Source: Desulfobacteraceae bacterium (GTDB taxonomy: Bacteria > Desulfobacterota > Desulfobacteria > Desulfobacterales > SURF-15). From it: 13,139 nucleotides of DNA. The stretch lies in contig QZKK01000165.1 of the NCBI GenBank assembly GCA_003599475.1, forward strand, positions 1 to 13,139, read 5' to 3'. The notes beneath the pieces are model-generated. The model searched no databases. It was not told the DNA's origin and saw nothing but the letters and a program-made list of their open reading frames with translations. Position 1 is the stretch's first letter. Each line of letters starts with the position of its first letter. Below, piece by piece: positions 1 through 7,112 of this stretch. Both the position numbers and the translations under genes were made by a program.

Positions 1-2
1 TC

Positions 3-1142
3 TCCAAGACCCATCGGTTCGTATCTCTTGAGAATCCCGACATTCGGGCAAGAGCCACGGCGGATCCGATCGGATTTTTCAGGGAAAACCGGCCTCCGAT
101 CATTCTGGATGAAATTCAGTATGTTCCGGAATTGCTCCACTACATCAAAACCGCAATCGATGAAGATCGGAGCCCGGGAAGGTGGCTGCTGTCCGGTTCT
201 CAAAATTTTGCTTTGATGGAGGGAGTCAGCCAGTCGTTATCGGGCCGGGTCGCCGTGTTGAGCCTTCTGCCGTTTTCAATCGGGGAAAGCCTGGGCTTGG
301 GCATGCATACCGACAGCATCGATCAGATCCTCGAATCCCTTTTTAGCGATCGTGCCTCCAGCGGTACGATCCGTGCGAAAAAAACAGATATCGCTTTGGA
401 TGATTGGATGCTGCGGGGCAGTTACCCGGAAATTCGGACCATTTCTGAAGTAGATCGCCAGCTTTGGTGCGCCGGCTATATTCAAACCTATCTGGAACGG
501 GATGTCCGTCAGATCGTCAATGTAGGCGATCTGAACACTTTCGAGCGGTTTTTAAGGATCTGTGCCGGACGAACCGGACAGCTTCTAAACATGTCCGAGG
601 TATCCCGAGATGTCGGCGTCAGCGTCCCCACGATCAAAAAATGGATCAGTATTCTCGAGGCAAGCTATCAGATCTATCTGATGCCGCCGCATCATAAAAA
701 TTTCGGCAAGCGGATCACCAAGTCTCCAAAACTCTATTTCCTGGATACAGCCATTGCCACTTTTCTCATGGGGCTTCATCAAAGCGAGCCCGCGCTCAAC
801 GGCCCGATGCTCGGTCCGCTTTTCGAAACCATCGTTGTTTCCGAGTGGATTAAGGCCTTTCTTCACAGGGGAGAGCGGCCGGAGCTCTTTTTCTGGCGAT
901 CGAAGGCCGGGTTGGAAATCGATCTGATTATCGACAGAAACTTCCGTCTGTATCCGATCGAGATCAAGGCTACGGCCACCCTGCTGCCGCGCCATGTGGA
1001 AAGTTTGGTCAAATGGCGTGAAATGGCCGGTGATTCTGCAGCCAAAGGCATCCTCGTCGCTTCGATCGACCGAACTACTTTCGTTAAACAGTGCCGGGCG
1101 ATTCCGTGGTATCTGCCGCTGGATGACGCAACGTCGTTCTAA
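3..1142 (+). CDS. DUF4143-family AAA ATPase, 5'-truncated by window edge
   Basis: The reading frame is open from the window edge, and 379 residues are visible. The N-terminal AAA half shows the Walker B strand IILDEIQ (Asp codon at 108) and then the sensor-like LLSGSQNFALMEGVSQSLSGR, typical of the ATPase family that ends in a DUF4143 domain. The Walker A loop must lie upstream of the window. The C-terminal half has LERDVRQI, a winged-helix-like stretch (MSEVSRDVGVSVPTIKKW), and a PD-(D/E)XK-like core, GLEIDLIID followed by PIEIKAT. These ATPases are widespread and mobile; some are thought to act as solitary defence or toxin-antitoxin-like modules, but their function is not settled. The start at 132 is an internal Met, because homologous sequence continues upstream of it. 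The next gene, a helicase, is 133 bp away on the same strand. Family assignment is firm; the role is unknown. Confidence 0.92.
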   Translation, partial: SKTHRFVSLENPDIRARATADPIGFFRENRPPIILDEIQYVPELLHYIKTAIDEDRSPGRWLLSGSQNFALMEGVSQSLSGRVAVLSLLPFSIGESLGLGMHTDSIDQILESLFSDRASSGTIRAKKTDIALDDWMLRGSYPEIRTISEVDRQLWCAGYIQTYLERDVRQIVNVGDLNTFERFLRICAGRTGQLLNMSEVSRDVGVSVPTIKKWISILEASYQIYLMPPHHKNFGKRITKSPKLYFLDTAIATFLMGLHQSEPALNGPMLGPLFETIVVSEWIKAFLHRGERPELFFWRSKAGLEIDLIIDRNFRLYPIEIKATATLLPRHVESLVKWREMAGDSAAKGILVASIDRTTFVKQCRAIPWYLPLDDATSF

Positions 1143-1159
1143 GCCCAGAGGGCATGATC

Positions 1160-1238
1160 TGCGTATTGAAAATTCGAAATCCGAATACCGAAATACGAAA
1201 CAAATTCGAATCTCAAAATCCCAAAATTCAAAACAGAT
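1160..1238. repeat. AT-rich degenerate short-word repeat in spacer
   Basis: The spacer between the ATPase and the helicase contains reiterated, imperfect words of the type AAATTCGAA, ATCCGAATA, CGAAATACGAAAC and CCCAAAATTC. It is far more AT-rich than the flanking genes and encodes nothing recognisable. It shares its vocabulary with the inner arms of the large inverted repeat at 7197-7369. No promoter or clear terminator is evident here. Confidence 0.6.
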
Positions 1239-1275
1239 ACTCTTTCAGTTGCTCTTATTTGACATTCCCTGAAGC

Positions 1276-2955
1276 ATGATAAATAACAACGGTACAAACA
1301 TACCGCTCAAACTCCGCGATTACCAGCACCAATGCCTTACATCGATTTATGAGCGCTACCAGGCCGGGATACGCCGGCAACTGGTCTGTCTTCCGACCGG
1401 AAGCGGCAAGACGGTGATCTTCGCGGAATTTCCGCGTTATTTCAGGATGAAAAACCGCATGCTGGTGCTTGCCCACCGGGGGGAGCTTCTGGAGCAGGCC
1501 TGCAAAAAGATCCGCGCGGCAAACCCGGAGCTGAAAGTCGAAATCGAGCAGGCGGACAGAACCGCGGATCCGGACGCCGATGTGGTCGTGGCCAGTGTCC
1601 CGACTCTGGGCCGAAAAGGCTCGAAGCGTTTGAAGCGCCTCGATCCGGAACGGTTTTTTCTCATCGTGGTGGATGAAGCCCACCACGCCATTGCTTCGAC
1701 TTACAAGCACGTGCTCGAACACTTTCAGCTATTTGCACCGGATACCCGCAAGCTGCTCGTCGGCTTCACCGCCACTCCCAAAAGAGGCGACGGGGAGGGG
1801 CTGGATGCGGTGTTTGAAGAAATCGTCTTTTCGAGGTCTCTTCCCGAAATGATCCAGGCCGGGTTTCTTTCTCCGGTTGCAGGGTACAGAGTCGAAACCG
1901 AAATCGATCTTTCAAGGGTCAAAACGAGGATGGGCGACTACGTGATCTCGCAGCTTTCGGAGACGGTAAACGTCGAGGAAAGAAACGGAATCCTCGTCGA
2001 GGTCTTTCGCTCCCATCTTCAAGGCAGACAAACGCTCTGCTTCTGTGTGGATGTCGCCCATACCCGGGATGTGGCCCGCGCCTTCAACCGAAACGGCATC
2101 CGGGCGGCATCCGTCAGCGGCGATATGGATCGTTCCGTTCGTGCAGGTCTGCTGGAGGAATTTTCTTCCGGAAAAATACAGGTGCTGGCAAACTGCATGG
2201 TGCTTACGGAAGGCTACGACGAACCTGCCGTAGAAGGCATCATCCTCGCCCGGCCGACGAAGTCGACGCTTCTCTATACACAGATGATCGGAAGGGGCAC
2301 ACGCCTCCACCCCGGCAAGGAAAACGTCACCATCATCGACATCGTGGACGCGACCCGGGAACACCACCTGACCACCCTTCCCGGCCTTTTCGGGTTTTCC
2401 GAAAAGTTCGACCTCGAAGGACACACCACCGGCGAGGTGGAAAAGGCCATGCAATGGGTCGAGCGGAACCGCCCCTGGGTTTCCGTCGACAGGGCGGTCT
2501 CCATGAGCGATCTTCGTTATCGATGTACACGGGTGGATCTTTTCGACCTGGACATCCCTGTGGAACTGACCGCGTACGCCGGATATGCGTGGGTCGGCCT
2601 GGGCAGAGGCGGTTATCGTCTGGGGTTGACGGAGGGGCGCGCGGTCCTGGTGCTGCCGACGATTCTCGGAAAGTGGGAAGTGCAGCTTCGTCAGAATGGA
2701 AAAGATGAAACGGTTCTCAGTAAACCCGATCTCCGTTCCGCGATCTTGGGGGCGGAGTCGCAGATCGAGAGCCGATTCGGCGATCTGCTCGGCCTTGTCC
2801 GAGTCGACACCCGGTGGCGGAGGGCGCCAGCCACGGAAAAACAGCTCAAAGTGCTTAAGAGCAGGAAGATCGAAGTGCCCGCCGGGATTACGAGAGGGCA
2901 GGCCAGCCATCTGATCGGGATGCTGGCCGGGCGGCACTGGGGGGTGAATGAATAA
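1276..2955 (+). CDS. Superfamily 2 DEAD/DEAH-box helicase, RadD/SSL2-like
   Basis: The 559-residue protein carries the superfamily 2 helicase motifs in order: LRDYQ (Q-motif-like, residues 13-17), PTGSGKT (Walker A, 40-46), DEAH (133-136), FTATPKR (motif III), TLCFCVDVAHT and AASVSGDM in the second RecA lobe, TEGYDEP (motif V) and QMIGRGTR (motif VI, 336-343). This fits ATP-driven DNA translocases related to RadD and the helicase part of type III restriction enzymes. After about residue 380 the protein is less conserved. Near the C-terminus there is a helical ATEKQLKVLKSRKI...GQASHLIGML segment that I recall as a small accessory module in related helicases. No nuclease motif is visible. The start codon lacks a good Shine-Dalgarno, but the Q-motif begins 12 residues in, so the true start cannot be much further downstream. 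The gene converges on the EVE gene. Family call is firm; the repair role is inferred. Confidence 0.93.
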   Translation: MINNNGTNIPLKLRDYQHQCLTSIYERYQAGIRRQLVCLPTGSGKTVIFAEFPRYFRMKNRMLVLAHRGELLEQACKKIRAANPELKVEIEQADRTADPDADVVVASVPTLGRKGSKRLKRLDPERFFLIVVDEAHHAIASTYKHVLEHFQLFAPDTRKLLVGFTATPKRGDGEGLDAVFEEIVFSRSLPEMIQAGFLSPVAGYRVETEIDLSRVKTRMGDYVISQLSETVNVEERNGILVEVFRSHLQGRQTLCFCVDVAHTRDVARAFNRNGIRAASVSGDMDRSVRAGLLEEFSSGKIQVLANCMVLTEGYDEPAVEGIILARPTKSTLLYTQMIGRGTRLHPGKENVTIIDIVDATREHHLTTLPGLFGFSEKFDLEGHTTGEVEKAMQWVERNRPWVSVDRAVSMSDLRYRCTRVDLFDLDIPVELTAYAGYAWVGLGRGGYRLGLTEGRAVLVLPTILGKWEVQLRQNGKDETVLSKPDLRSAILGAESQIESRFGDLLGLVRVDTRWRRAPATEKQLKVLKSRKIEVPAGITRGQASHLIGMLAGRHWGVNE

Positions 2956-3034
2956 ATTCAAGATTCCGGGAATAATCGATGCAAATTCTTCCCCCGTGCT
3001 TTACCGGCATCCTGCCCGTTTGGACTCCGGCTCT

Positions 3035-3505
3035 TTATTCTTCACCCGCCATCTTTACGATGAAATCGAACTCTTTGTCTGTGACCGGCATCACCGACAG
3101 GCGATTGCCTCTGCGGAGCAGGAGCATGTCTTTTAGCTCCGGTACATTTCTCAGATCGGAAAGAGGGAGCGTTCGGGGAAACTCGTTTTCGAATTGCACG
3201 TCAACCATGTACCAGACAGGGTTCTCCGGAGTGCTGCGGGGATCGAAATGCCTGCTTCCCGGATTCCAGGCGGTGTGATCCGGGTAGCCCTTTTTCACGA
3301 TTCTGGCGGTCCCTGCGATTCCCGGGTCTTTGCCGCTGTGATAAAACAAAACATGATCGCCGACTTGCATGTCATCCCGCATGAAATTCCTGGCTTTGAA
3401 GTTTCTCACCCCGTCCCAGTGTTCCGTCCTGCCGGGGCGATTTTTCAGATCTACGATGGAAAACTCATTGGGTTCGGTTTTCATCAACCAGTATCTTGAA
3501 GCCAT
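3035..3505 (-). CDS. EVE-domain (DUF55/THYN1-like) protein
   Basis: The 156-residue protein is essentially one EVE domain, at the usual length for free-standing bacterial members. Diagnostic stretches are YWLMKTEPNEFSIVDL at the N-terminus, WDGVRNFKARNFMRDDM, VGDHVLFYHSG, GIAGTARIVKKGYPDHTA and PVWYMVDVQF. EVE domains share the PUA-like fold of YTH and ASCH domains, and some bind modified bases in DNA or RNA. The stand-alone bacterial proteins have no firmly established role. The start is supported by GGAG about 9 nt upstream on the minus strand. A promoter-like pair and a perfect palindrome lie upstream in the divergent spacer. The gene is transcribed toward the helicase and away from the ferredoxin-AOR operon, so it is probably its own unit. 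Confidence 0.95.
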   Translation of the reverse strand: MASRYWLMKTEPNEFSIVDLKNRPGRTEHWDGVRNFKARNFMRDDMQVGDHVLFYHSGKDPGIAGTARIVKKGYPDHTAWNPGSRHFDPRSTPENPVWYMVDVQFENEFPRTLPLSDLRNVPELKDMLLLRRGNRLSVMPVTDKEFDFIVKMAGEE

Positions 3506-3543
3506 AGCCGTTCTCCGCAGATTTTTTCTCCATGACGATTTCG

Positions 3544-3559
3544 CCGCAGGATCCTGCGG
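3544..3559. promoter_or_regulatory. Perfect 16-bp palindrome, candidate operator of the EVE gene
   Basis: CCGCAGGATCCTGCGG is a perfect palindrome with no loop and no following T-run, so it is not a standard terminator. It sits just downstream of the promoter-like sequence at 3570-3597 (minus strand), at roughly +4 to +19, where a dimeric repressor would block transcription of the EVE gene. The function is inferred from position and symmetry only. Confidence 0.4.
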
Positions 3560-3569
3560 TCATTCTCGA

Positions 3570-3597
3570 AATATAGCGACGCGTTTCGATAATTCAA
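3570..3597 (-). promoter_or_regulatory. Sigma-70-like promoter for the EVE gene
   Basis: Read on the minus strand, TTGAAT is followed after 16 nt by TATATT, four and five matches to the -35 and -10 consensus. It faces the EVE gene and leaves a leader of about 55-60 nt that contains the palindrome at 3544-3559. Confidence 0.45.
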
Positions 3598-3669
3598 GAA
3601 AGCAGATGCCTGCCAACCCGTCTCGGGGAGATCTCTGCCGGGCGGTTGCGCCGATGGAGATGGAAAGCA

Positions 3670-3696
3670 TTGAAAATCGGTTCGATTCGGAATAAT
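3670..3696 (+). promoter_or_regulatory. Weak sigma-70-like promoter candidate for the ferredoxin-AOR operon
   Basis: TTGAAA and AATAAT are each close to consensus and lie directly upstream of the ferredoxin gene in the divergent spacer, but the 15-nt spacing is short. No other convincing promoter is visible between 3600 and 3739. Confidence 0.3.
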
Positions 3697-3725
3697 AGAG
3701 GGAAACGGTTTGCAAAAAAAAAAAT

Positions 3726-3729
3726 GGAG
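3726..3729 (+). promoter_or_regulatory. Shine-Dalgarno that favours the ferredoxin start at 3739
   Basis: GGAG lies 9 nt before the ATG at 3739. The upstream in-frame ATG at 3724 follows an A-run, and the nearest purine-rich motif (GAGGGA, 3698-3703) is about 20 nt away, too far for good initiation. Confidence 0.5.
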
Positions 3730-3738
3730 AAAAGCGAG

Positions 3739-3978
3739 ATGGTCATCGGCAGAGATGTGCAGCTTTGCCACGGCTGCCGGATGTGTGAAATCATGTGTTC
3801 GTTCCATCACGACCGGGTCGTATCCCCCGAACGATCCAGCATCCACGTCATTCGGGACAACGCAAACGGCCGAATCCAATGGTCTGTCGATGCCACCTGT
3901 GATCTGTGCCGCGGGGAGGCGACGATCTTTTGCGTCAAATACTGTCCATATGGCGCCCTGAAGCGGGAGGAAAAATGA
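3739..3978 (+). CDS. Small two-cluster [4Fe-4S] ferredoxin-like protein, AOR partner
   Basis: The protein has 79 residues from the start chosen here. Eight cysteines form two [4Fe-4S] motifs: C10-x2-C13-x2-C16-x3-C20, then C54-x2-C57-x7-C65-x3-C69-P. The spacing resembles the electron-transfer subunits of molybdenum and tungsten enzymes (HycB/DmsB-like) more than a classical free ferredoxin. Its TGA shares one base with the ATG of the AOR gene, so the two are translationally coupled and the product is very likely the AOR's dedicated electron acceptor. Cytoplasmic, with no signal peptide. In-frame starts at 3724 (84 aa) and 3646 (110 aa) are possible. I prefer 3739 for its Shine-Dalgarno, and because the residues added upstream are Lys/Arg/Trp-rich and unlike the family. 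Function is firm; the exact start is not. Confidence 0.88.
   Translation: MVIGRDVQLCHGCRMCEIMCSFHHDRVVSPERSSIHVIRDNANGRIQWSVDATCDLCRGEATIFCVKYCPYGALKREEK
3965..3970 (+). promoter_or_regulatory. Shine-Dalgarno for the AOR start at 3978
   Basis: GGGAGG lies 7 nt upstream of the ATG at 3978, inside the ferredoxin gene. It selects 3978 over the in-frame upstream ATG at 3906, which would overlap the conserved cysteine-coding part of the ferredoxin. Confidence 0.75.
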
Positions 3979-5894
3979 TGGAGCATCCGATTAGAGGCGG
4001 CCTTGCCGGTAAGATCCTGCGCGTCGATCTTACCTCCGGTCGAATTCGGACCGAACCCACGGCCCGCTGGGCGAACCGATGGATCGGGGGTCGAGCGGTA
4101 AATTCCGCTCTTCTTTTTCAGGAGACCGAACCCGGCACCCGCTGGTCGGACCCCAGGAATCCGCTCATTTTCGGCTCCGGCGCATTGGTTGGAACCGCAC
4201 CCGGTGCCAACCGCATGTCCATCGACTGCATCAGCGTGTTCAACAACGGCAAAGGGTCTGCAAACCTCGGAGGACATTTCGCCGCAGAGCTCAAGTTCGG
4301 CGGCTTCGATCACATCGTGGTCACCGGCAAAGCCGGAAGACCGGTCTACCTTCAGATCGAAGACGGCTGTGCGGAGCTGAGGGATGCGCAGCATCTCTGG
4401 GGGATGTCCACTTACGAAACCGAAGACGCCCTCAAAGAGGAATTGAATGATACTCGGGTTCGGGTCGCCTGCATCGGACCTTCCGGCGAGAATCGGGTAC
4501 CCGGCTCGATCATCCTGGCGGACCGGGCCAAGGCGGCCGGCGGTTCGGGGGTCGGATGCGTCATGGGGGACAAGCGGCTCAAAGCCGTTGCGGTTCGAGG
4601 GCGGGGATCGATTTCCATCGCGAACCCCGAAGGCTTTCTTTCCGCAGTCGATATCGCCATGGATAAGGTCAAGCGCTCGCCGACTGCCGAAAAGATGTGG
4701 AGAAAGACCCTGGCGGGCGTTTTTGCCGAAGATCCCGAAAGCATTACCTGGGATCTTTTGATGGTGGTTCGAAACGGGCAGGATGAGAGCTGGGAACACG
4801 AGAAGCGAAAACAGATCATGGACCCGAAGGACGGGGTGCCGGGCTATCGTGAAAAGATTCTGGCCTGCTTTTCATGCCCCATCGGCTGCATGCCCTTTTC
4901 CCGAATTCGGGAGGGGAAGCATGCGGGAACCCGGGGCGAAGGGTTCTGGGTCAACACGCTCATGCTTTCAACCTGGCTGGATATTCCGGAGCCGGAGCCG
5001 GTTCTCAAAGCCTGGCTGATGATGAACCAGCTTGGCATAGACGGCGATTATGCCACCGGAATGATCGGCTGGGCCTTCGAGTGCTACCAGAGGGGGCTTC
5101 TTACAAAAGACCAGACCGACGGGCTCGATCTGACCTGGGGAAACGCGGAAGCCCTCCTTGCGCTTCTTCCGAAGATCGCCCGCCGGGAAGGCATCGGAGA
5201 GCTCCTGGCCCTGGGGCCCGTCGAGGCGCCGAAAAGGATCGGACGCGGGTCCGAGGCGTTTGCCATCCACATGAAGGGGCAGCCTTCAATCGAGCCGTAC
5301 CGGGCCGCCAAAGGGTGGGGGCTCGGTGTCGCCACCTCTCCTGTGGCCGGGCGGCATCTTCGGGGCTCGGTTCTGCTCGGCTCGCGCTTCGGGCCGAAGG
5401 ATGTCGATTTCGATCCCCATGTCTATGAGGGCCAGGCGCAGAACGTCTTCTGGCAGGGGCTGGCCAAAGAGATCGAAGACATCACCGGCATCTGCGTGTA
5501 TGTGGGCACCTGGAGCGGCGCCTATGCGCTGGAGATCTCCGACTATGCGGCACTGATCAATGCCGTGATGGGACTTTCGCTTTCCGAACCGGAGCTGATG
5601 CGGATCGCCAGGAAGAGCCGCAATCTGGAGAAGGCATTCAATACCTTGAATACAGACATGGGCCGCCTGGACGACATGCCCCCGCGGCGGTACATGGAAG
5701 AGCCGATCGAAAGCGGGCCTTACAAAGGCCATAGAGCCGAACCGGCCCGGTGGCACCGGATGCTCGATGAATTCTATACACTTCAGGGGTGGGACGCGGC
5801 TGCGGGGCTTCAGACCCGAAGCGGTCTTTCGGCTTTGGACATGGAAGACGTCGCGGAGAAGCTTGCCGGCACCGGGCGCCTGATCGAAAGATGA
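3978..5894 (+). CDS. Tungsten-type aldehyde:ferredoxin oxidoreductase family protein
   Basis: The 638-residue protein is close to the usual AOR length. The N-terminal domain (about 1-210) has the pterin-binding stretches GSGALVGTAPGANRMS, GGHFAAELKFGGFDHIVVTG and IGPSGE...ADRAKAAGGSGVGCVMGDK. The [4Fe-4S] ligands are C297-x2-C300-x3-C304 and C506 in DITGIC, matching Cys288/291/295/494 of Pyrococcus furiosus AOR. H460 (in AGRHLRG) fits that enzyme's His448. E321 in GTRGEGFW falls near the position of Glu313. The family uses a tungsten (or molybdenum) bis-pterin to oxidise aldehydes, or in BamB-type members for other low-potential chemistry, with ferredoxin as electron partner. The enzyme is cytoplasmic. 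The start overlaps the ferredoxin stop (TGATG). No benzoyl-CoA reductase Bam partners are present. The substrate cannot be told from sequence; the family call is firm. Confidence 0.94.
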   Translation: MEHPIRGGLAGKILRVDLTSGRIRTEPTARWANRWIGGRAVNSALLFQETEPGTRWSDPRNPLIFGSGALVGTAPGANRMSIDCISVFNNGKGSANLGGHFAAELKFGGFDHIVVTGKAGRPVYLQIEDGCAELRDAQHLWGMSTYETEDALKEELNDTRVRVACIGPSGENRVPGSIILADRAKAAGGSGVGCVMGDKRLKAVAVRGRGSISIANPEGFLSAVDIAMDKVKRSPTAEKMWRKTLAGVFAEDPESITWDLLMVVRNGQDESWEHEKRKQIMDPKDGVPGYREKILACFSCPIGCMPFSRIREGKHAGTRGEGFWVNTLMLSTWLDIPEPEPVLKAWLMMNQLGIDGDYATGMIGWAFECYQRGLLTKDQTDGLDLTWGNAEALLALLPKIARREGIGELLALGPVEAPKRIGRGSEAFAIHMKGQPSIEPYRAAKGWGLGVATSPVAGRHLRGSVLLGSRFGPKDVDFDPHVYEGQAQNVFWQGLAKEIEDITGICVYVGTWSGAYALEISDYAALINAVMGLSLSEPELMRIARKSRNLEKAFNTLNTDMGRLDDMPPRRYMEEPIESGPYKGHRAEPARWHRMLDEFYTLQGWDAAAGLQTRSGLSALDMEDVAEKLAGTGRLIER

Positions 5895-5969
5895 GTATTT
5901 GATTGACAGGGTCCAAGTCCCTTGGTACAGGCATTGGGTTCGAATGATGAACGGCATAAACGCTTTTCT

Positions 5970-6001
5970 CGCGCGGAGGTCTGTGTGCTCCGTGGTTGGA
6001 A
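5970..6001. repeat. CTCCGTG/CGGAG-type short-word repeat remnant before dctP
   Basis: The AOR-dctP spacer (132 bp) contains CGGAG (5974-5978) and CTCCG (5988-5992) as a small inverted pair around GTCTGTGTG, followed by TGGTTGG. The wording resembles degenerate CACGGAG/CTCTGTG spacer repeats that I recall from related genomes. The rest of the spacer shows a short inverted repeat, CCAAG-TCC-CTTGG (5913-5925), and no T-tract terminator. Confidence 0.35.
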
Positions 6002-6015
6002 ATTCACTTCTGAAA

Positions 6016-6021
6016 GGGAGG
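6016..6021 (+). promoter_or_regulatory. Shine-Dalgarno fixing the dctP start at 6027
   Basis: GGGAGG lies 5 nt before the ATG at 6027. The frame is open further upstream, to 5922, but only this start places a signal peptide at the N-terminus. Confidence 0.8.
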
Positions 6022-6026
6022 TCGCT

Positions 6027-7112
6027 ATGAAAAAAATCGGTTTTTTGGTTCTGATTGCGTTTTTCTTTGCATGCCTTGTCACCCCTGTCTCGGCGAAAGT
6101 GGTCGTCAAGATGGCCAACGCGGGTCCGGACACCCCGGACAACCGGTCGGTAAAAGCCTGGAAGATTTTCCAGCACAATGTGGCAAAACGGACAAACGGT
6201 GAAATCGATGTCCAGACCTATCATGCCCGGAAACTGGGGGATGAAAGGGAGATGATGGAAGGCGTCCGCATGGGGACAATCGAGATGATCTTTGTCTCCT
6301 CCGGCCCGATCCCCGGTTTTTTCCAGCCGGCGATGGTTTTCGATATTCCCTTCATGTTCAGCAGCGCGCCTGCCGCATGGGAATTCTTCGAAAGCGATTT
6401 CGGCAAGAAATTCAATGAAGAATTCCTCAAGAAAACCGGCGTCCGATGCCTCTCCATCACCGAAAACGGATACCGCCACTTCACCAATAAGACCAAACCC
6501 ATCCAGAAGATCGAAGACATGAAAGGGCTCAAGATCCGCACCATGCAGAACCCGGCGCATATGGCGATGGTCAAGGCGCTGGGCGCCGATCCCACGCCCA
6601 TTCCGTTCGGCGAGCTCTATATGGCCCTGCAGCAGGGAGTCGTCGACGGAATGGAATGTCCCATCGTTCTGATTCACGACATGAAATTCTACGAAGTCCA
6701 GAAGCAGATGATCCTGGACGGCCATCTCTACAATCCGCTGCTTACACTGGTAAGCGATAAATGGTTTACCTCGAAGCTCACTCCGGAGCAGCAGAAGATC
6801 ATCGCCGAAGAAGCGCTTCTACTGGCCCACACCCATGACGGCTTCAGCCAGGAGGCCAATATCGAAGGAGAGGGAAAGCTCAAGGCACAGGGAATGACGA
6901 TCTACAAGCCGACCGCAGAGGAGCTTGCCATGTTCCGCAAGGTGGCCCAGCCGGCAGGGCTCGAGTTCATCAAAGAGAAAGCCGGCGAAGAGTGGGTGAA
7001 TGCGGCGCTCAAGGCGGCGGCGGAAGCCGAGAAAAAGGTCGGTGACCGCGCCGACGCCATCATCCAGGAGCATATCAAGATGGCAAACGATCTGTACAAC
7101 AAGATCAAATAA
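6027..7112 (+). CDS. dctP: TRAP transporter periplasmic solute-binding protein (DctP family)
   Basis: The precursor has 361 residues. A signal peptide is clear: Lys2-Lys3, a hydrophobic core from about 4 to 18, and a likely cleavage after VSA (residue 23). The mature part begins VVVKMANAGP, a usual DctP opening. The family signature LKIRTMQNPAHMAMVKALGA followed by PIPFGELYMALQQGVVDGME is intact. R171 in KIRTMQNP corresponds to the arginine that holds the carboxylate of the ligand in most DctP proteins, so the substrate is probably an organic acid. The protein captures the ligand in the periplasm and delivers it to DctQM, encoded after a 306-bp spacer filled by an inverted repeat. Its place behind the AOR gene suggests it imports that pathway's substrate, but the ligand cannot be named from sequence. 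Confidence 0.95.
   Translation: MKKIGFLVLIAFFFACLVTPVSAKVVVKMANAGPDTPDNRSVKAWKIFQHNVAKRTNGEIDVQTYHARKLGDEREMMEGVRMGTIEMIFVSSGPIPGFFQPAMVFDIPFMFSSAPAAWEFFESDFGKKFNEEFLKKTGVRCLSITENGYRHFTNKTKPIQKIEDMKGLKIRTMQNPAHMAMVKALGADPTPIPFGELYMALQQGVVDGMECPIVLIHDMKFYEVQKQMILDGHLYNPLLTLVSDKWFTSKLTPEQQKIIAEEALLLAHTHDGFSQEANIEGEGKLKAQGMTIYKPTAEELAMFRKVAQPAGLEFIKEKAGEEWVNAALKAAAEAEKKVGDRADAIIQEHIKMANDLYNKIK

Noticed and set aside
1259..1264. TTGACA as a -35 box for the helicase
   Set aside because: Only 11 nt before the start codon, leaving no room for a -10 box.
1912..2961. 349-codon minus-strand frame over the helicase
   Set aside because: Antisense shadow; the helicase motifs are intact on the plus strand.
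3646..3723. Upstream extension of the ferredoxin to an ATG at 3646
   Set aside because: Adds a basic, Trp-rich segment unlike the family, overlaps the likely promoter and has no clear Shine-Dalgarno.
3484..3879. 131-codon minus-strand frame upstream of the EVE gene
   Set aside because: Overlaps the ferredoxin gene and the EVE promoter region; no recognisable domain.
3807..4799. 330-codon minus-strand frame over ferredoxin and AOR
   Set aside because: Antisense to two well-supported genes and no family resemblance.
5903..5931. TTGACA-N17-TACAGG as a sigma-70 promoter for dctP
   Set aside because: The -10 candidate matches only three of six positions; not convincing.
5286..6725. Long minus-strand open frame (479 codons)
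   Set aside because: It runs antisense across the end of AOR and much of dctP, both firmly identified, and its translation shows no recognisable domain.
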